Below are positions 30,189 through 39,258 of a DNA stretch of 64,000 bases, one piece after another (positions within the stretch are counted from its first letter, which is position 1; every line of letters starts with the position of its first letter). The stretch covers positions 76,937-140,936 of the forward strand of contig NZ_JOJE01000027.1 of the NCBI RefSeq assembly GCF_000720255.1, written 5' to 3'. The notes beneath the pieces are model-generated. The model had not been told where the DNA came from and searched no databases. It saw only the letters and a program-made list of their open reading frames with translations. The position numbers and the translations under genes are program-made. This DNA comes from Streptomyces griseus subsp. griseus. GTDB lineage: Bacteria; Actinomycetota; Actinomycetes; Streptomycetales; Streptomycetaceae.

Positions 30189-32018
30189 TCAGACGGCCGC
30201 CGGTTGGTCGTCGGGCTGTTCGAAGAGGCACGGGAGGGCACCCCGGTCGTTCGCACCGAGTCGGGTGTAGGCGCCGTAGAGGTGGTTGCCGACCGTGCGG
30301 ACGGAGAGGGTGAGGCGTTCGGCGATCTGGCGGTTGGTCAGGCCGGCGGCGGCGAGGGTGACGATCTGGCGCTGGCGGGCGGTGAGTTCGCCGAGGACCA
30401 GGGCGGCCAGGGCGGGGGTGCGGGCGCCCTGGCAGCGGTGGGCCAGGGCGACGGCGCGGGTGCGGGAGGTGCGCGCGGCGGCGGGGTCGCGGTGGGCCGG
30501 TACGGCCTGGGCGTGCGCCTCGGCCGCGAAGAGCAGGAAGCCGCGTTCCTCCAGAGCCTCGGCGGCGCGGTCCAGGGCAGGGCCGTCGGAACGGGCCAGG
30601 GCCTGCGCGTGCCGGGCGAAGACGCTTCCGGCCGGGAGCCGGTCGACGACGTCCTGTGCCACGGCTCCGAGGCGTACGGCGTCGTAGGCGTCGGCCTCGC
30701 CGATCCGCTCCAGCGCGCCCTCGATGTCACCCCGGGCGGCCGCGAGCCATCCGGCCACCGTCCCGGTCGGGACGCCGTGAACGGTGGTCACCTCGCCCGA
30801 CTGGGCTGCTGCCAGGGCCAGTTCCACGCGACACGCCTCGTCCCGCGGTGCCTCCCGGGCCCACGCCATCGCCTCCCGCAGCTCTCCTCGCAGCCGGGCG
30901 AACCGCGCCCGTACGGCCGCGTAGGCCGCGGGCACGGGTCCACCCTCCTGCGCCAGCCACTCCCCCACCGGCGTCGGCAGGGCCCGAACGTCGGCGGCGT
31001 CGATGCGCTGTTCCAGCGCGGCCTGTTCGGACTTGAGGGCGAGGGCGCGGTCGTCCGGGGTGCGGGTGAGCCGCCTCGCCCGCAGCCGGCCGGCCGCGGC
31101 GCGCAACGCCGGGCCGTGCAGGGGGTGGGTGAGGCGGACGGCTCCTGCGTCGTCCGCGTGGACGAGATCGTAGGACTCGAGGCGTTCGAGGAGGCCGAGA
31201 TCGTAGGTGTCGGCGTCCAGCGGGAGGGGTTCGGCGAAGGCCAGCCGGTCGAGGGCCTCGCGCTCCACGGGGTCGGTGCGGTCCAGGACCGCCGCGGCAT
31301 GTTCCCGTACGGCCGTGGTCAGTGGGAGCGGCCCGCGCCACGCCCGTTCACCGGTGTCCGGGACACCGGTGAACCCTCCCCGCTCCCGCAGCGCGTCCAA
31401 CAGGTGCCGCAGCAACCGCAGATCGCCACCGCACAGGTGGTGCACCCGGTTCACGGTGAGGGGTTCCACGGGGCCGCCCGCGCCCGCCGTCAGCAGATCG
31501 GCCGTCGCCTCCCGGGGCAGCGGTGCCAGGACGAGGCGCGGCAGCAGCTCACCCCTCCACAGGCGGGACACCGCGCCGGGTGCGGTCGCGCCGTCGGTGG
31601 CGACGACGAGCAGGCGCGTGCGTCCCCGCACGGCCAGTTGGTGGACGAGCGCGGCCGAGGCGTCGTCGAGCAGGTGCGCGTCGTCGACCAGCAGCAGCCT
31701 TACTCCGCACAGCAGTCGGATGGCGCGGGGCAGCGAGACGTCGTCGGGGAGGAGGTGGGCGAACGCGGCGAAGGGGATGTGCCGGCTCTCGGGCGTGCCC
31801 GCGATCCTGGCGCAGTCGGCGCCGCGTACGGCCTGGGTGGCGAGCCGGGTCTTGCCGCAGCCGGTGGGGCCGGTGACCGCGATGCCGCCGCGTCCACCCG
31901 CGAGACACCGGCGGACCAGTTCCACCTCCTCCTCGCGGCCGGTGAACGGCCAGGGCAGCTCCAGCGTCTTCGCGTCCCGCTCGAATGTCGTCACGGTATC
32001 GGGAGCGCGCCTACTCAC
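30189..32018 (-). CDS. ATPase-LuxR (LAL-like) transcriptional regulator
   Basis: A 609-residue regulator with an N-terminal AAA/STAND-type ATPase (Walker A GPTGCGKT at 50-57, Walker B 'VRLLLVDDAHLLDD') and a C-terminal LuxR helix-turn-helix ('LTARQRQIVTLAAAGLTNRQ', recognition helix 'SVRTVGNHLYGAYTRLG'). Such proteins sense a ligand through the middle region and activate nearby or pathway-specific genes. At 609 residues it is shorter than typical 900-residue LALs. It is divergent from the metalloprotease at 32090. The GTG start at 32018 has no clear Shine-Dalgarno. Confidence 0.85.
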   Translation of the reverse strand: MSRRAPDTVTTFERDAKTLELPWPFTGREEEVELVRRCLAGGRGGIAVTGPTGCGKTRLATQAVRGADCARIAGTPESRHIPFAAFAHLLPDDVSLPRAIRLLCGVRLLLVDDAHLLDDASAALVHQLAVRGRTRLLVVATDGATAPGAVSRLWRGELLPRLVLAPLPREATADLLTAGAGGPVEPLTVNRVHHLCGGDLRLLRHLLDALRERGGFTGVPDTGERAWRGPLPLTTAVREHAAAVLDRTDPVEREALDRLAFAEPLPLDADTYDLGLLERLESYDLVHADDAGAVRLTHPLHGPALRAAAGRLRARRLTRTPDDRALALKSEQAALEQRIDAADVRALPTPVGEWLAQEGGPVPAAYAAVRARFARLRGELREAMAWAREAPRDEACRVELALAAAQSGEVTTVHGVPTGTVAGWLAAARGDIEGALERIGEADAYDAVRLGAVAQDVVDRLPAGSVFARHAQALARSDGPALDRAAEALEERGFLLFAAEAHAQAVPAHRDPAAARTSRTRAVALAHRCQGARTPALAALVLGELTARQRQIVTLAAAGLTNRQIAERLTLSVRTVGNHLYGAYTRLGANDRGALPCLFEQPDDQPAAV

Positions 32019-32089
32019 TTCTGATACAGGGGGACTTGAGTAGCCCCCGACTCAGGCGCCGGGGCGGCCGTCGACGGCACTGTGGACGC

Positions 32090-33175
32090 ATGACCGGACG
32101 CTACTGCTCCCTCGCGCAGCAGCCGGCCCCCGCGTTCGCACCGGGGCTGGCCGCCGAGCGGATCGGTGCGCTCGTCGGGGGACGTCCGATGTGGGTCAAC
32201 GGCACGGTCCTGCACTACTGCTTCTTCGACGGCGACTCCGACGGCTCCGTCATTCCCGTACCGGGAACCGGCGAGGTCCGGCGGGTGTCGTGGGTCGGCG
32301 CCAAGGAGCAGCGGGACGTGGTGCGCGAGTGCTTCAAGGAGTGGCAGGACCTCGGCATCGGGCTGACGTTCGCCGAGGTCGAGGACCGTTCGGAGGCCGA
32401 GCTGCGCATCGGGTTCCAGCAGGGCGACGGCTCCTGGTCGACCGTGGGCAGGGACGCGCTCCAGGTCGCTCTGAACGAGCGGACCATGAACTTCGGCTGG
32501 GACCTGACCGCGCCCGGGGAGCACGGGACGGCCCTGCACGAGATCGGGCACGCGCTGGGCATGCTGCACGAGCACCAGAGCCCGTTCGCCGGGATCCACT
32601 GGGACGACGAGGCCGTGTACGCCGATCTGGCGGGCCCGCCGAACTTCTGGAGCCGGGACACGACGTTCTTCAACATCCTGCGCAAACTGGACCCGGCCGA
32701 GGTCAACGGCTCGGTCTGGGACCCGCTGTCCATCATGGAGTACCCCTTCTCTTCGGGGCTGATCCTGGAGCCGGAGCAGTACCGTGCGGGCGTGCACCCG
32801 CCCGGAGCCCTGTCCCCCCTCGACAAGGAGTTCGCGCTCCGCTGGTATCCGCCGGCCTGCCCCTCCCGGCCTCCCGCGCTGGTGCCGTTCCGCTCGGCGC
32901 CGCTACGGCTGGCCCCGGGCGGCCAGGCCGACTTCACCGTCGAACCGCCCGAGACCCGTGACTACACCGTGGGCACCTTCGGCGACAGCGACACCGTCGT
33001 CGTGGTCTTCGAGGAGCGGGACGCCGAACCCCGCTACCTCACCGCCCAGGACGACGGTGGCACCCCGCACAACACCGCCATCAAGGCCCGCTTCGTCAAG
33101 GGCCGCCGCTACTTCGTCCGCGTCCGCCTGTACTCCACCTGGGGCTCGGGCGAGACAGCCGTCATGTACTGGTGA
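32090..33175 (+). CDS. Astacin-like zinc metallopeptidase (M12A)
   Basis: A 361-residue metallopeptidase with the complete astacin/metzincin signature HEIGHALGMLHEHQSP: zinc ligands His150, His154, His160 and base Glu151, followed by the Met-turn 'SIMEYPF'. Glycan- or protein-binding beta sequence occupies the last 100 residues ('PGGQADFTVEPPETRDYTVG'), like a pre-peptidase C-terminal domain. There is no recognisable signal peptide at ATG 32090; the in-frame sequence upstream does not supply one either, so export is uncertain. It may be a substrate-processing or self-acting protein regulated by the divergent LuxR gene. Confidence 0.85.
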   Translation: MTGRYCSLAQQPAPAFAPGLAAERIGALVGGRPMWVNGTVLHYCFFDGDSDGSVIPVPGTGEVRRVSWVGAKEQRDVVRECFKEWQDLGIGLTFAEVEDRSEAELRIGFQQGDGSWSTVGRDALQVALNERTMNFGWDLTAPGEHGTALHEIGHALGMLHEHQSPFAGIHWDDEAVYADLAGPPNFWSRDTTFFNILRKLDPAEVNGSVWDPLSIMEYPFSSGLILEPEQYRAGVHPPGALSPLDKEFALRWYPPACPSRPPALVPFRSAPLRLAPGGQADFTVEPPETRDYTVGTFGDSDTVVVVFEERDAEPRYLTAQDDGGTPHNTAIKARFVKGRRYFVRVRLYSTWGSGETAVMYW

Positions 33176-33230
33176 CAACCCGCCCGCTCACACGCGGGCA
33201 CCCGAACCACAGTCCGGCACCGGGGGAGCG

Positions 33231-33272
33231 GTCGGGCAGGTCGCCTTTCAGGGGGAGGGCGACCTGTCCGAC
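33231..33272. terminator. Bidirectional terminator hairpin
   Basis: GTCGGGCAGGTCGCC at 33231-33245 pairs with GGCGACCTGTCCGAC at 33258-33272 (15 pairs, one G-T) across a 12-base loop, between the convergent metallopeptidase and fucosidase genes. Confidence 0.8.
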
Positions 33273-33343
33273 CACGCCATGTCGTGGGGGGGCGCGGCGG
33301 TGCGCTCACGTGCTTGGGGGCCGCTCGGGCTGTTGTCGGGGTG

Positions 33344-35296
33344 TCAGAGGGCGATGATCTGCCACTGCTGCTCGGGTGCGCGGGTGTAGGTGAACTGGTT
33401 GATGTTGGCCCCGTCGGCGGTCGAGCCCGCGTCGACGTTGAGCGACAGTCCGCTGAACCGGTTGATGAGGTAGTAGTAGCCGTCGCCGGTGGGCGTGACC
33501 GCCCAGTGCTGCTGGGGAACGTTGTTGTCCGCATAGATGGAGACGTTTCCGCCGTCCACCCGGGAGAGTCCGGCCACCTCCATCAGCTTGCCGCTGTTCA
33601 CGTTCTTGATCTCGTAGTAGCCGTCTCCGGTCGAGGCGAAGGTCCACTTCTGGGCGGTGTTGTTCAGCCACGGCCACTGCTGGATGTTGGTGCCGTTGGC
33701 GGTGCCGAAGTTGAACACGTCGACGACCTTGCCGCTCTTGCGGTTGACGATGCGATAGACCGTGCCGTTGCCCGGCAGGACACTCGACACCAGCGCCGGC
33801 TTGGCCGTCCGGCCGCCGATCCGGACGCCGCCGATGTTGGCGTAGCCGCCGGTGGCCGCGTTGGCCTGGATCCGTACGAAGCCCACGTTCCGGGCGGGCC
33901 ACTCGACCACCTTGGGGGCACGGCCGCCGGCCCAGGTGCCGGTGGCGACCTGGGTGAAGTTCGTGCCGTCGGTGCTGGTGGAGATGGTGTAAGAGGTGAT
34001 GTCGCCGTCGGTGGTGTCGTTGCGGCCCCACTGCTTGGGCAGGTACTCCAGGGTGGAGACACTGCTCCACACCCCGCCCAGATCGATCGTGATCGAGTGC
34101 GGCAGGGCCGGGGCCAGTCCCCACGTCGACCAGCAGGTCTCGTAGCCCTTGTCGCTCAGCCCGTCGATGGCGTTGAGCGGTCCCTCGCCGGTGTGGAATC
34201 CGGTCGCGTAGGCGCTGACGGGCGTCACGGGGTGCTCGGCGCGCAGCGGCTGGGTGGGCAGCGGCGGGCGGGAGGTGTTGGGGCTCCAGGCCGCTCCGAC
34301 TTCGGCGAGTCGGTTGACGATGTTGGTGTCCAGCTTGCCGTTGCGGTTGGGCGGGCAGTTGAGGATGAACGAGGTGTACTTCGGTTCCAGGTCGGTCAGG
34401 TGCGACAGGATCGCCGCCTTGCTCATCGGGTCGGTGGTCGGCGTGGTCGGGTGCCAGAACCACCCGTTGCTGATCGTCTGTCCCTGCGTGGCGGCGTAGG
34501 TGTTCCCGGCCGGCGCTGTGACGCCGAGCGGCTCCTCGAAGTAGATCGCGTCGCCGAGCCACGGCACCGACAGCCCGCCGTGGTCGATCATGACGATGTC
34601 CGGCTGGAGCGACTTCACGTGCTCGCGGATCGTCTGGTAGGAGACGGCCTGCTGGCCCATCTGCCAGGCGTAACCGTCGGTGACGAACAGGTCGATGGTG
34701 CCGTAGTTGGTGAGCAGCTCGGTGATCTGACCGAGTATGAAGGTCATGTCGGCGGGCTGGATGGCATCGGTGGTGTCGAGCCCGGACACCTTGTGCCGGC
34801 TCTCCCATGCCTCGACGCCGAAGGTGCGGTCCCAGATCGAGTAGTAAAGTCCGACCTTCAGCCCCTTCGCCCGGAACGCGTCGCAGTAGGCCCTCACCAC
34901 GTCCTGCTTGTAGGAGCTGTTCGCGACATTCTGGGTACCGTAGGCGCTCGGCCACAGGGCGAAGCCGTCATGGTGCTTGGTCGTCAGGATGCCGTAGCTC
35001 ATCTTCGCCGCCACGGCGGCGTCCGCCCACTGGGCGCAGTCCACGGCCGTGGGGGCGAACAGGGTCGGGCTCTGGTTGGGCTCGGCCCACTCCTGGTTGG
35101 TGAAGGTGCCCAGGTTGAAGTGGTTGAACATGCCGAACCGCATGTTCGCCAGCTTCTCCAGGTTGGTCTGCAGGTCGGCGGCTGCCGCCTGCGTCAGCAG
35201 GGGCGACAGAGCGGGGACCACGGGCAGCGCGGTCGCGGCCGCAGCGGCGCCCGCGGCACCCAGCAGCGCGCGACGGGACAGTCTTCCTGACGACAT
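33344..35296 (-). CDS. Secreted GH29 alpha-L-fucosidase with CBM32 and ricin-B lectin domains
   Basis: A 650-residue Tat-exported glycosidase: SRRALLG at residues 6-12 then an Ala-rich core. Residues about 45-350 are the GH29 barrel ('FGMFNHFNLGTF', 'MSYGILTTKHHDGFALWPS', 'VGLYYSIWDR', nucleophile Asp in 'IDLFVTDGYAW', 'SFILNCPPNRNGKLD'). A discoidin-like CBM32 domain follows (about 370-500), then a ricin-type beta-trefoil (about 505-650) with repeated Q-x-W ('NIQQWPWL', 'PQQHWAV', 'EQQWQIIAL'). It would release fucose from glycans such as plant xyloglucan or fungal/animal glycoproteins. Confidence 0.92.
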   Translation of the reverse strand: MSSGRLSRRALLGAAGAAAAATALPVVPALSPLLTQAAAADLQTNLEKLANMRFGMFNHFNLGTFTNQEWAEPNQSPTLFAPTAVDCAQWADAAVAAKMSYGILTTKHHDGFALWPSAYGTQNVANSSYKQDVVRAYCDAFRAKGLKVGLYYSIWDRTFGVEAWESRHKVSGLDTTDAIQPADMTFILGQITELLTNYGTIDLFVTDGYAWQMGQQAVSYQTIREHVKSLQPDIVMIDHGGLSVPWLGDAIYFEEPLGVTAPAGNTYAATQGQTISNGWFWHPTTPTTDPMSKAAILSHLTDLEPKYTSFILNCPPNRNGKLDTNIVNRLAEVGAAWSPNTSRPPLPTQPLRAEHPVTPVSAYATGFHTGEGPLNAIDGLSDKGYETCWSTWGLAPALPHSITIDLGGVWSSVSTLEYLPKQWGRNDTTDGDITSYTISTSTDGTNFTQVATGTWAGGRAPKVVEWPARNVGFVRIQANAATGGYANIGGVRIGGRTAKPALVSSVLPGNGTVYRIVNRKSGKVVDVFNFGTANGTNIQQWPWLNNTAQKWTFASTGDGYYEIKNVNSGKLMEVAGLSRVDGGNVSIYADNNVPQQHWAVTPTGDGYYYLINRFSGLSLNVDAGSTADGANINQFTYTRAPEQQWQIIAL

Positions 35297-35650
35297 GGGC
35301 GTACTCCCTGTTGAGGGTGGCTCTGAGGTTCGGGGTGAGGCGGCTGGGAGCTGCAGCCCGAGGGCATGCGGGCTCCAGACTTTCGGGCGCGGCCCTCCTT
35401 GTGGGCTCCGAAGGGCCGGATGTTACGCATGAAGGTCGATGACGTAACTGCCTCATGTCAACAGGTGAGAGGATGAAAGTACGCACAGCCAGAGCGAAAT
35501 TGGCGGTTTGATCCCCATAAGGACGTTTTCTCCTGCCGTAGACATGCCATGTTTCGCAGGAGGCGGAGGGTGGCCTCAGAAGCGCCGCAGCGGTTCCGGG
35601 AGCGGCGCACCCGGCTGCGGCGGCGTGACTGGAAGGACTGACCACTCAGT
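35297..35650. other. Gene-free stretch upstream of fucosidase
   Basis: This 354-bp stretch serves as the promoter region of the fucosidase. It holds a weak inverted repeat GTTACG (35422-35427) with CGTAAC (35443-35448), 15-base spacing, that could be an operator. I see no coding sequence I can support and no terminator for the fucosidase neighbours. Confidence 0.4.
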
Positions 35651-37024
35651 TCACGACGCCGCCCGCTCCTCGCCCACCGTGTCCGGGTGGGCGAGGCCGA
35701 GGTGGTCGCGGAGGGTGGTGCCCTCGTAGTCCGTGCGGAAGACGCCCTGTTCCTGCAGGAGCGGGACCACCTTGTCGGCGAAGTCGTCGAGGCCGCCGGG
35801 GGTGATGTGCGGGACGAGGATGAAGCCGTCGCTCGCGTCGGCCTGGACGTACTCGTTGATGGTCCTGGCGACGGTGGCCGGGGAGCCGATGAAGTTCTGG
35901 CGGTTGCCGGTCTCGATGACGAGGTCACGGATGGACCAGTTGTTGGCCGCCGCCAGCTCCCGCCATTCGCGGGCGGTGGCCAGCGGGTCGCGGTACATAC
36001 GGACCTGGGCGCGGCCGCGGGAGACGGTGTGCTCGCCGGGCAGCGGGTCGATGTCCGGGAGCGGTCCGTCCGGGTCGTACGAGGAGAGGTCCCGGTTCCA
36101 GACCCACTCCAGGTGCTTGAGGGCGGTCGCGCCGCTGACCTGCCGGCGGCGTACCTCGTGGGCGGTCTCCTCGGCCTCGGCGTCGGTGTCGCCGAGGACG
36201 AAGCTCGCGGCGGGCAGGATGAGCAGCTGGTCGGGGCGGCGGCCGTACTTGGCGAGGCGGGACTTGACGTCCGTGTAGAAGGCCTGGCCGGTGTCGAGGG
36301 TGGCGTACCGGCTGAAGATGGCGTCCGCACTGGACGCGGCGAACTCGCGGCCCTCCTCGGAGTCTCCGGCCTGGAAGATCACCGGGCGGCCCTGGGGGCT
36401 GCGCGGGACGTTGAAGCGGCCGTGGATGTCGAAGTGCTGCCCCTCGTGGACGAAGGCGCCGGCCTTGGCGTCGCTGAGGAAGGTGCCGGTGGCCTGGTCG
36501 GCGACGACCTCGTCACCTCGCCAGGAGTCGAAGAGCTCGTGCGCCGTGGACAGGAACTCCTTGGCTCGGGAGTAGCGCTCGTCCTGCGGCAGGAAGCCGC
36601 CGCGGCGGAAGTTCTCGCCGGTGAAGGCGTCCCAGGAGGTGACGACGTTCCAGGCGGAGCGGCCGTCGGAGAGGTGGTCGAGGCTGGCGAACTGGCGGGC
36701 CACCTCGTAGGGCTCGTTGAAGGTGGAGTTGATGGTGCCGGTCAGGCCGAGGCGCTCGGTGACGGCGGCGAGCGCGGTGAGGACGGTGAAGGTGTCGGGG
36801 CGGCCGACGACGTCCAGGTCGTAGATCTTGCCGCCCTGTTCGCGGAGCCTGAGCCCCTCGGCGAGGAACAGGAAGTCGAACTTGGCGCGTTCGGCGGTCT
36901 TCGCGAAGTGCACGAAGGAACTGAACTCGATGTGGCTGCCGGCCTTCGGGTCGCTCCACACGGTGGTGTTGTTGACGCCGGGGAAGTGCGCGGCCAGGTG
37001 GATCTGCTTCAGGGGCTTGCTCAT
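35651..37024 (-). CDS. FMN-dependent LLM monooxygenase (NtaA/SnaA/DszA type)
   Basis: A 457-residue luciferase-like flavin monooxygenase of the NtaA group ('IHLAAHFPGVNNTTVWSDP', 'HFAKTAERAKFDFLFLAEGL', 'GLTGTINSTFNEPYEVARQF', 'DHLSDGRSAWNVVTSWD', 'PVIFQAGDSEEGREFAA'). Relatives desulfurise sulfonates or open N-acetyl-S-alkyl-cysteine sulfoxides (YtnJ/CmoJ). It is second in a minus-strand pair and follows 20 bases after the next enzyme gene. A Cys leader peptide heads the unit, placing it in sulfur salvage. Confidence 0.88.
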   Translation of the reverse strand: MSKPLKQIHLAAHFPGVNNTTVWSDPKAGSHIEFSSFVHFAKTAERAKFDFLFLAEGLRLREQGGKIYDLDVVGRPDTFTVLTALAAVTERLGLTGTINSTFNEPYEVARQFASLDHLSDGRSAWNVVTSWDAFTGENFRRGGFLPQDERYSRAKEFLSTAHELFDSWRGDEVVADQATGTFLSDAKAGAFVHEGQHFDIHGRFNVPRSPQGRPVIFQAGDSEEGREFAASSADAIFSRYATLDTGQAFYTDVKSRLAKYGRRPDQLLILPAASFVLGDTDAEAEETAHEVRRRQVSGATALKHLEWVWNRDLSSYDPDGPLPDIDPLPGEHTVSRGRAQVRMYRDPLATAREWRELAAANNWSIRDLVIETGNRQNFIGSPATVARTINEYVQADASDGFILVPHITPGGLDDFADKVVPLLQEQGVFRTDYEGTTLRDHLGLAHPDTVGEERAAS

Positions 37025-37044
37025 GGAAGTGGTGTCCCTCCGGC

Positions 37045-38247
37045 TCAGGCGGCGGCGTAGCGGTTGGCGGGGCGGGGCAGGCCCAGCAGTCCGCGCAGGG
37101 TGTCGGCCTCGTAGGCGCGGCGGAAGGCGCCCCGGCGCTGGAGTTCGGGGACCAGACCGCGGGTGATCGCCGGGAGGTCGTGGCCGGCCACGGCGGGCCG
37201 CAGCCGGAACCCGGTCAGGCCGGCCGACTGGAACTCCTGAAGCAGGTCGGCGAGTTGGGCGGGGGTGCCGGTGAAGATCCGGGCGTCACTGGTGTACGGC
37301 TCTCCGGCGAGGGCGTCCAGGCGGTCCTTGCGGGCCGCGGCCTCGGCGGGGTCGTCGTCGAGGAAGACCACCAGGTCGCCGAAGACGTGCAGCGTCTCCC
37401 CCGCGCGGCCGGCGGTCTCCTGCTCGGCGCGGATCTCGGCGAGAATCGCGCGGGCCCGGTCGGTGTCGTGCGGGGTGATGTAGCCGATGTCGGCCGCCCG
37501 GGCCACCAGCCGGTACGGGACGGTGTCGTGGGCGAGGGCGGTGACGAGGGGCTGTCCCTGCGGCGGGCGGGGGGTGATGGACGGGCCCTTGACGCTGAAG
37601 TGCGGTCCCTCGAAGTCGATGTAGTGCAGCTTGTCACGGTCGATGAAGCGGCCGGTGGCGGCGTCGCGGATCTCCGCGTCGTCCTCCCAGCTGTCCCAGA
37701 GACGGCGTACGACCTCGACGTGGTCGGCGGCCTCGTCGAAGAGGTCGCGCAGCACGGCCGGCGCGTCCGGGCTGTCGTAGGCCTCGATGCGCGCGATGGT
37801 GCGGCGGCCGAAGTGGGCGGCCTCGTGGGGGCGGGCGCTGATCTGGACACGCAGCCCGGCGCGGCCGGTGCTGACGTAGTCGAGGGTGGCGATGGCCTTG
37901 GAGATGTGGAACGGCTCGGTGTGTGTGGCGATGACGGTCGGTACGAGGCCGATGTGCCGGGTGAGCGGGGCGACCCTGGAGGCGATCAGGACGGCGTCCA
38001 GGCGGCCGCGTACCTGGTCGGTGCGGTCGTCCGGGTCCAGGAAGTGCGAGGACTGCGGGCCGAGGCCGTCCTCGATGGTGACGAAGTCGATGAGGCCGCG
38101 CTCGGCCTCCTGGACCAGGTCGGTCCAGTGTCCGGCGGTGAACAGGTCCCGGGGGCGGGCGACCGGCTCGCGCCAGGAGGCGGGGTGCCAGCCGGTGCCG
38201 TCGAGGGCGACGGCGAGGTGCAGATGAGCAGGGTGGGTCGAGGACAC
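37045..38247 (-). CDS. LLM-class flavin-dependent monooxygenase
   Basis: A 400-residue relative of the same superfamily ('LHLAVALDGTGWHPASWRE', 'GLIDFVTIEDGLGP', 'VLIASRVAPLTRHIGLVP', 'IATLDYVSTGRAGLRVQISARP'), with an LLM barrel and typical C-terminal 'GFRLRPAVAGHDLPAI'. Probably pairs with the NtaA-type enzyme in oxidising an organosulfur compound, using a separately made FMNH2. GTG start at 38247 with AAGG; the leader peptide ends 83 bases upstream, leaving room for an attenuator. Confidence 0.85.
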   Translation of the reverse strand: MSSTHPAHLHLAVALDGTGWHPASWREPVARPRDLFTAGHWTDLVQEAERGLIDFVTIEDGLGPQSSHFLDPDDRTDQVRGRLDAVLIASRVAPLTRHIGLVPTVIATHTEPFHISKAIATLDYVSTGRAGLRVQISARPHEAAHFGRRTIARIEAYDSPDAPAVLRDLFDEAADHVEVVRRLWDSWEDDAEIRDAATGRFIDRDKLHYIDFEGPHFSVKGPSITPRPPQGQPLVTALAHDTVPYRLVARAADIGYITPHDTDRARAILAEIRAEQETAGRAGETLHVFGDLVVFLDDDPAEAAARKDRLDALAGEPYTSDARIFTGTPAQLADLLQEFQSAGLTGFRLRPAVAGHDLPAITRGLVPELQRRGAFRRAYEADTLRGLLGLPRPANRYAAA

Positions 38248-38330
38248 GAGGGGTGCCTTCCTGGAGGTCCGTCCGTACGAGAATCACCGGCCCCGGAGAC
38301 GTCACGGGCGCACGGTGCGGGAGAAACGGG

Positions 38331-38417
38331 TCAGGAGCAACAGAGCGCGCCGGCCACGCGCTGGAGGTCGATGTGGGGCCGGGAGTGGAGGTGAACGGTG
38401 CGGGACGTCCGGGTCAC
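38331..38417 (-). CDS. Cys-type leader peptide 1 (LLM monooxygenase unit)
   Basis: A 28-residue ORF with GTG at 38417 and strong AAGGAGGTGG eight bases upstream. Its C-terminus is IDLQRVAGALCCS; the 'VDLxRVxxxLC' ending is that of actinobacterial leader peptides upstream of sulfur genes, thought to stall ribosomes at Cys codons when cysteine is low. The tandem Cys codons fit this. It precedes the two LLM genes. Confidence 0.8.
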   Translation of the reverse strand: MTRTSRTVHLHSRPHIDLQRVAGALCCS

Positions 38418-38473
38418 GTCCGCCACCTCCTTCTTCTCGCGCGGGACCGACGCCGCGCACATCTCGTCGTCAG

Positions 38474-39258
38474 TCACAACGGCCGTACCTCGCCGGGTGT
38501 TCCCCGTTCCGGAGTGTGGACCCGGAGGATCGGCGAGCGGCGGCACAGGGTGAAGCCGAGCGACTCGTAGAGACTGATCGCCGGGGTGTTGTCCGCGGCC
38601 GCGTGCAGGAACGGGGTCTCGCCGCGGGCGCGGATGCCCGCGGCGACCGCGCGGACGAGGCGGGTGGCCAGGCCCCGGCCTCGGTGGTCCGGGTCGGTGC
38701 AGACGGCGCTGATCTCCGTCCAGCCGGGCAGCCGAAGCCTCCCCCGGCCTCGGCCGGGGGGACCCCCATCTCGCTTCGCTCGCCCGCCATGGCGATCAGC
38801 CGTCCCTGGTGGCGGATGCCGAGGTACGTACCGAGGGCGATGGTGCGCTCGAGGAACGGGCCCGGCCGGGTGCGGGCGACGAGGTCCAGGATCTCCGGGA
38901 CGTCCGCGGGGCCGAGGAGGACCGCCTCCGGGGCGTGTTCGACGCACAGCCCGGTGTCGACGAGTTGCACACCCTCCCCGCCACCGACGACCACCCAGCC
39001 CTCGGGGACACGGTCGGCCGGCTTGAGCCGTACGACGCTTCGCGGGCCGACGAGTTCGCGCAGGTCGGCCCAGGCGGCCGTATCCGCCGGGTCGGCGAGC
39101 GCGGCGAAGGCGTACACGTCGGCCGGGTAGCGGGCCGCCTGGCCCACCCGTTCGGCGAGGTTGGCGTGCGGTCCGCTCAGCGCGTGCCAGACGGCGTTGT
39201 CCAGGGGGTGTGCGCCGGTGCGCGTGGCGGCACCCCCCGGGCGGGCTTCGGTCGTCAC
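38474..39258 (-). pseudogene. GNAT N-acetyltransferase broken by a 38-bp insertion
   Basis: GTG at 39258 overlaps the binding-protein stop (GTGA). The first part reads in one frame to 'RLIAMAGE', the GNAT core continues in another frame as 'LRLPGWTEISAVCTDPDH' then 'RGRGLATRLVRAVAAGIRA' (the acetyl-CoA R/Q-x-x-G-x-G/A loop) and 'NTPAISLYESLGF'. Removal of the insertion at 38739-38776 restores one frame of about 249 residues joining 'MAGE' to 'RLRLPGW'. As written, translation runs past the insertion into nonsense for about 90 codons. The intact protein would N-acetylate an amino acid such as S-alkyl-cysteine. Confidence 0.75.
38739..38776. repeat. 38-bp palindromic insertion in the GNAT gene
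   Basis: The inserted segment is C-rich then palindromic: CCCCCGGCC(T)CGGCCGGGGG forms a hairpin, followed by GGGACCCCCAT and CTCGCTT. Directly adjoining plus-strand CGCTC completes a 'TCGCTTCGCTC' motif often seen flanking such elements in Streptomyces. Its 38-base length shifts the frame by two. It looks like a member of the short palindromic interspersed repeats of Streptomyces; I cannot name the family. Confidence 0.7.

Noticed and set aside
35547..35642. Short basic plus-strand ORF before the LLM gene stop
   Set aside because: No ribosome site and no conservation argument possible from sequence alone.
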